A DNA stretch of 64,000 bases, taken from Eurosta solidaginis. Its lineage: Eukaryota; Arthropoda; Insecta; Diptera; Tephritidae. Under the pieces are notes generated by a model, which had not been told where the DNA came from, searched no databases, and saw nothing but the letters and a program-made list of their open reading frames with translations. Below, in pieces: positions 60,316 through 64,000 of this stretch. The translations under genes were made by a program, and so were the position numbers. The stretch lies in NCBI RefSeq assembly GCF_040869045.1, contig NC_090323.1, positions 168,166,083 through 168,230,082 of the forward strand, read 5' to 3'. How positions within the stretch are numbered: position 1 is the stretch's first letter; the number at the start of each line of letters is the position of its first letter.

Positions 60316-61102
60316 TTATCGGCTATCGAAATCGTACACTGAGTAAATTTTAAATGAAAATGTTACGGCCTTCTCAAATTGTAGCTTAAAGACCTGGAAA
60401 GGAACAGAACCGTCAAAGGATGGTGTTTTTACCTTTGGATTACTCGCTGAAACAGGTGTGTGATTTAAGTGCAACTCCTGTATACGACCTTTCAAAGCAT
60501 CCATCTCGGTCTCCATTTTATCTTGTCGTTCACTAAAAACCTCCAGCTGCGATAAGACATTTGCTTCCTGTGCCTCCAACTTCGTTGAGATACGCTCTTC
60601 CTGTGCTTCGAGTTGTAATGTTATGCGTGCCTCTTGCTCTTTTAATTTGTGGCGCCATGTGTGTTTTCTGTTCATCCAATTGTGCTTCAAACTTCGATGT
60701 GATGCGTGTCTCCTGCGATTCCAGTTGGGATGCTATACATGTCTTCTGTTCTGCCAGTTGAGATGACATTTGTGACGACATTTCTGAAATGCGTGCCTCC
60801 TGTATTTCCAATTGTGATGCCATATATGTCTTCTGCGATTCCAGTTGAGATGACATTTCGGTTGCTATTTGTGACGACATTTGCTTCAACACTGCTAGTA
60901 TCGCGTTAGTGTCAACACTTACCAATGGATTCGGAGTCTCTTTATTCTCCTCCATTTTAGTCCCTGGCTCTTCCACATCAGGATAAAAGACATACTCGTC
61001 CACATCAATTCCTTACGACTCCATTACCTCTCGTAGCCGTGCTTGAAGTTCGATCTTATTGCCGGTTGTATTAAATCCACAGTTCTCTAACTCCTTTTTC
61101 AT
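60316..61102 (-). pseudogene. gag-like gene of LTR retrotransposon, nonsense-mutated, copy C
   Basis: Here the linker-coiled-coil joint that is frameshifted in A and B stays open (EENKETPNPLVSVDTNAILA). However, a CAA-to-TAA change near 61015 stops the frame inside the SAP-like motif. The downstream frame break near 60560 is also present. C therefore died by partly different lesions. Confidence 0.75.
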
Positions 61103-61194
61103 TTACTGGATCTTTAATTCACTCAACTTTGCCATGTCCAAGTTGTATTCAAAATCTTCGGAATTTATTCAACAATTCCTCTTCTGACACCAAT

Positions 61195-61732
61195 TGTAAC
61201 GCATTTACTGGAATTCCTCTTATTTGCAACCTTCTACTAACGTTCGAATCACTAAACTGCTGAATAAATAACTCCACTATTCAATAATGCAAAATGGCCT
61301 TTATTAAAGTACTTCACAAAAACATTTATACTTCGCAACTGCTAGCTCGCTTAAATCAAACTGATTGTCGTGCCTCAACTGTTGCCGCCTTTTATACTGT
61401 CCGGTTTCCTCGTTGACATATTTCTAGGCGCTTCTATTTCTAGAATTTACTAGTTAGCCATCAGCTATAAATTTCTCAGCTATAACTACAGATGCACGAT
61501 TTTATAGCTTCTCTCATAGCCCATACTCGTGTATATGTGAGTGATACTTGCACAATTGATTGCATACTTTTGGGAGTATCTCAGATATATGCATGTGTTT
61601 GTGCGTCACTCTCCGCTGCTCGTATGGACATATGGGTAGACATAATGATTGATTTGTTGATGTGCATACGAGTCACTAATTAGTATCGGCTTAGAGATGA
61701 TAGTATCCCGTAGTTTGCTAATATTCGTCACA
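61195..61732 (-). mobile_element. Complete LTR (538 bp) ending copy C
   Basis: On the plus strand it starts tgtaacg and ends cgtcaca, so on the minus strand it reads TGTGACG...CGTTACA with short inverted ends. The minus strand has TATAAAAGG near 61390 and AATAAA at 61300-61305. It is the 5' LTR for the gag at 60316-61102. Yet the 110 bp beyond it (61733-61842) matches the internal side of the 3' LTR, so it also served as the 3' LTR of another unit. Confidence 0.85.
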
Positions 61733-61842
61733 CTAAGTATATAAAATTTTGGAAAAGAGGAGGGAGTGATTGGTAGTATAATTTGGCGTGCAGGTGCAAA
61801 GAAAAGTGGAAGGGGCATTTCTTTTCCAGTATGAGTGCCTGA
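61733..61842 (-). mobile_element. 3' end of a second retrotransposon internal region
   Basis: tatataaaattttgg...ttccagtatgagtg matches the internal sequence next to the 3' LTR at 58163-58260. It is cut at 61842, where the large repeat element begins. This indicates an internal-LTR-internal arrangement. Confidence 0.7.
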
Positions 61843-62335
61843 TTCAGTAGAAGAAATGGAAAAGTTTTGCAGGGCGAAATCAAAATCCTTTGCAATCTTG
61901 GCAGCGATACTGTTCGTGGTATTACATATATAAATAAATTAGCGGTACCCCACAGATGATGTTCTGGGTCACCCGAGACAACATTTTGGTCGATGTCTCG
62001 AGAACGCCTTCACATACACAACTACCACCACTCCCTTTTAAAACCCTCAATAATACCTCTATTTGATACCCATATCGTACAAACACATTATAGAGTCTCC
62101 CCTGGTCCACCTTTATGGCGATATCCCTAAATGGCGTCCACCTATAAAATTATGGCCCACTCCCTCTTAAAATACTATTTAATACCTTCTATTTGATATG
62201 CATGTCATACAAACACTTTCCAGGGTTACCCTAGGTTTATTTTCCTACATGGTGGTTTTTCTTTATTTTGTCTCCATAGCTCTCAGCTGAGTATGTAATG
62301 TTCGGTTACTCCCGAACTTAGCCTTCTTTACTTTT
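61843..62335 (-). repeat. Terminal part of large repeat element, reversed
   Basis: Reads gcagggcgaaatcaaa, the first two or three 130-bp units (61990-62220), then ctctcagctgagtatgtaat and the terminal hairpin gttcggttactcccgaac. It corresponds to 15540-17440 with most tandem units missing. Confidence 0.8.
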
Positions 62336-62964
62336 TTTATTTATATTTTTCTATTTTCCAATTTTTTTTAATTAAATTCATTATCCTTTTTTTGGATTTT
62401 CCCATTTTATTTTCATTTTTTCTTAATTCTACGGACTTATTCATTCTATGTGAGGTCCTTATTCAATCTCGTTCAACTTTCAACTTCACATTTCTTCTTC
62501 TCTCTTCTTTTTCCTTGATTTTTACTTTTCCTTTCCCTTTTTCCTTTCCTTTTCTTTTTTCTTTTCCTTTTAATTTGTGTTGTTCTTTTTATTTATTTTT
62601 TTTTGTTTTGCTTTCTTTTCTTTTCTTTTCTTTTCTTTTCTTTTCTTTTCTTTTCTTTTCTTTTCTTTTGTTACTGTTTTTCTTTCTTTTTCAAGTTCTG
62701 TTCCTTTTTTCCTTTTCTCTATTTCATTTTTTTCTGCCTCTTTTTTTTCTTTTCGTTGCTTTATTTATCCCGCTTTTTAATTTAAAAATTATTTTCGTTT
62801 TTGAATCTTATCTCCCTCTTTATTCCAATTCTGTTTTTGCCTTTTTTTTGTCTTTTTTAAATTGTTTGTCTTGTCATTTTTCGTTTTCTTCCGTTATATG
62901 TTTTCTTTTTATTTATATTTAATTCATCCCTTTATTTTACTTCCCGTTTTTCTGTCTTAACCTT
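62336..62964. repeat. Pyrimidine-rich tract with (TTTTC)n microsatellite
   Basis: About 630 bp very rich in T and C on the plus strand. An uninterrupted CTTTT repeat of about eleven units spans about 62611-62669. The open frames across it (176 codons of mostly Phe, Leu and Ser) result from composition, not coding. Such mirror-like polypyrimidine DNA can adopt triplex structure. Confidence 0.85.
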
Positions 62965-62967
62965 TTT

Positions 62968-63596
62968 ATACTCAGCTGAGCAGAGCTTACAGAGTTATTA
63001 AATTTTTTTTAAGTCAAATTTTAACAAAAAATTGAATATCTTTACAGTATGTAAGTCAATTATGTCATCATTCAACTACAGTAATCATATGGTGCAACAA
63101 ACTATAAAAATAAAAGAAAATTTCAAAATGGGCGTGGCTCCGCTCTTTTTCATTTAATTTGTCTAGAATACTATTAATGCCACATGTCGAACAAAAATTT
63201 ACCAATACTTGTGAAATTTGGTAGGGGCATAGATTCTACGACGGTAACTGTTTTCTGTGAAAATGGACGAATCGGTTGAAGCCACGCCCAGTTTTTATAC
63301 ACAGTCGACCGTCTATCCTTCCGCTCGGCCCTTAACATGATAACTTGAGCAAAAATTGATATATCCTTACTAAGCTTAGTTCATGTACTTATCTGAACTC
63401 ACTTTGTATTGGTATAAAAAATGGCCGAAATCCGACTATGACCACGCCCACTTTTTCGATATCGAAAATTACGAAAAATGAAAAAAATGGGTGTGACACC
63501 TACCATATTAAGTAGAAGAAATTGAAAAAGTTCTGCAGGGCGAAATCCAAAGCCCTTGAAATCTTGGCAGGAATACTGTTCGTGGTATTACATATT
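62968..63596 (-). repeat. Large repeat element fragment interrupted by an LTR
   Basis: Starts with the element end tactcagctgagcagagctt, skips most of the left body, and continues with caaaatgggcgtggctccgc, gaagccacgcccagtttt, gaccacgcccactttttcg and gcaggaatactgttcgtgg. It stops at attacatat, where the LTR at 63597 is inserted; the uninterrupted sequence is seen at 61918-61930. Confidence 0.8.
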
Positions 63597-64000
63597 GTGA
63601 CGAATATTAGCAACACAAAGGTATACTATCATCTCTAAGCCGATACTACAGTCACTGGTATGTACATAAAGAAATCAATCATTATGTCTACAACATTATG
63701 TACATACACCAGCGGAGAGTTACTCACAAAGTATGCAATCTTCAGCGAACTAGTAAGTGATAGAAAAAGAAACGCCTAGAAATATGCCAACGAGGAAACC
63801 GAGGAGTATAAAAGCAGCACCAGCTAAGGCACGACGAATCAGTTTTCTTTAAGCACGCTATTGGTTGCTAAGTATAAGTGTTATTGTGAAGTAGTGTAAT
63901 AAAGACCTTTTTGCATTATTGAATATTGGAGTTATTTATTCAACAGTTTAGCGATACAAACGTTAGCAGAAGATTTGAAATAAGAGGACTACCACTAAAA
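63597..64000 (+). mobile_element. LTR, plus orientation, running off the window
   Basis: Starts tgtgacgaatattagc, the inverse of the end of the LTR at 61195-61732, and continues collinearly with it. It has TATAAAAG at 63807, AATAAA at 63898-63903, and still lacks its final cgttaca at the window end. It is diverged from the copy-C LTR (a related subfamily or older copy). Whether gag and pol follow cannot be seen. Confidence 0.85.

Larger units (their letters stand above)
47993..61219 (+). repeat. Segmental tandem duplication, copy C (13,227 bp)
   Basis: It starts with the KLF exon fragment. At its right end the LTR continues intact beyond 61219 instead of jumping back to the exon, so C is the original right end of the array. 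The last 2 kb (59.2-61.2 kb) differ from A and B at dozens of positions. Confidence 0.9.

Noticed and set aside
62392..62922. 176-residue Phe/Leu-rich membrane-like protein
   Set aside because: The frame is a product of a T/C-rich tract and the CTTTT microsatellite; overlapping frames are equally open.

Overview
The window is eukaryotic, AT-rich, intron/repeat DNA from a higher fly. A tephritid fruit fly is the best guess, because the tRNA-derived SINE, the 130-bp-repeat element and the jockey-like LINE pieces resemble repeats I associate with that family; this is recognition from memory, not a search. No bacterial-type gene organisation is present. Almost all open frames are chance frames in AT-rich DNA or broken transposon genes. 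Two pieces look like host coding sequence: a 60-nt exon of a Krueppel-like factor (KLF) zinc-finger gene at 21368-21427 (+), and a small MST-HMG-box (protamine-like sperm chromatin) gene on the minus strand, present three times.

Layout. 1-3.2 kb: two inverted copies of a large non-coding element carrying 130-bp tandem repeats, around an 826-bp centre. 3.2-14.3 kb: largely unrecognised intron-like DNA with decayed LINE RNase H pieces, a 23-nt poly-C run and a decayed SINE. 14.3-17.4 kb: a full 3.1-kb copy of the large element. 17.4-21.3 kb: a SINE with an 11-bp target-site duplication, a second SINE, and a piggyBac-like MITE flanked by TTAA. 21368-21427: the KLF exon with good splice sites.

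21399-61219: three head-to-tail copies (A 21399-34759, B 34760-47992, C 47993-61219) of a roughly 13.2-kb unit. The unit starts inside the KLF exon and ends inside an LTR. Each copy holds a Tc1/mariner-like TIR element stuffed with LINE debris, an RT relic, the MST-HMG-box gene, several MITEs, a foldback element with a tRNA-like core, and a gag-only LTR retrotransposon. B and C begin with the last 29 nt of the KLF exon plus its splice donor but no acceptor. Diagnostic sites show B is a chimera: B matches C on its left and A on its right, with the switch between 43672 and 44182. That is what one unequal crossover in an older two-copy array would leave.

61.2-64 kb: the intact LTR that ends copy C, two more pieces of the large element around a 0.6-kb pyrimidine tract, and an oppositely oriented LTR running off the window end.

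How it fits together (inference): the window lies in introns of a KLF gene on the plus strand. A nested minus-strand sperm-chromatin-type gene was amplified by a segmental duplication whose breakpoints fell in the KLF exon and in an LTR. All percentages and difference counts are by eye. An assembly artefact could mimic the triplication and should be excluded first.
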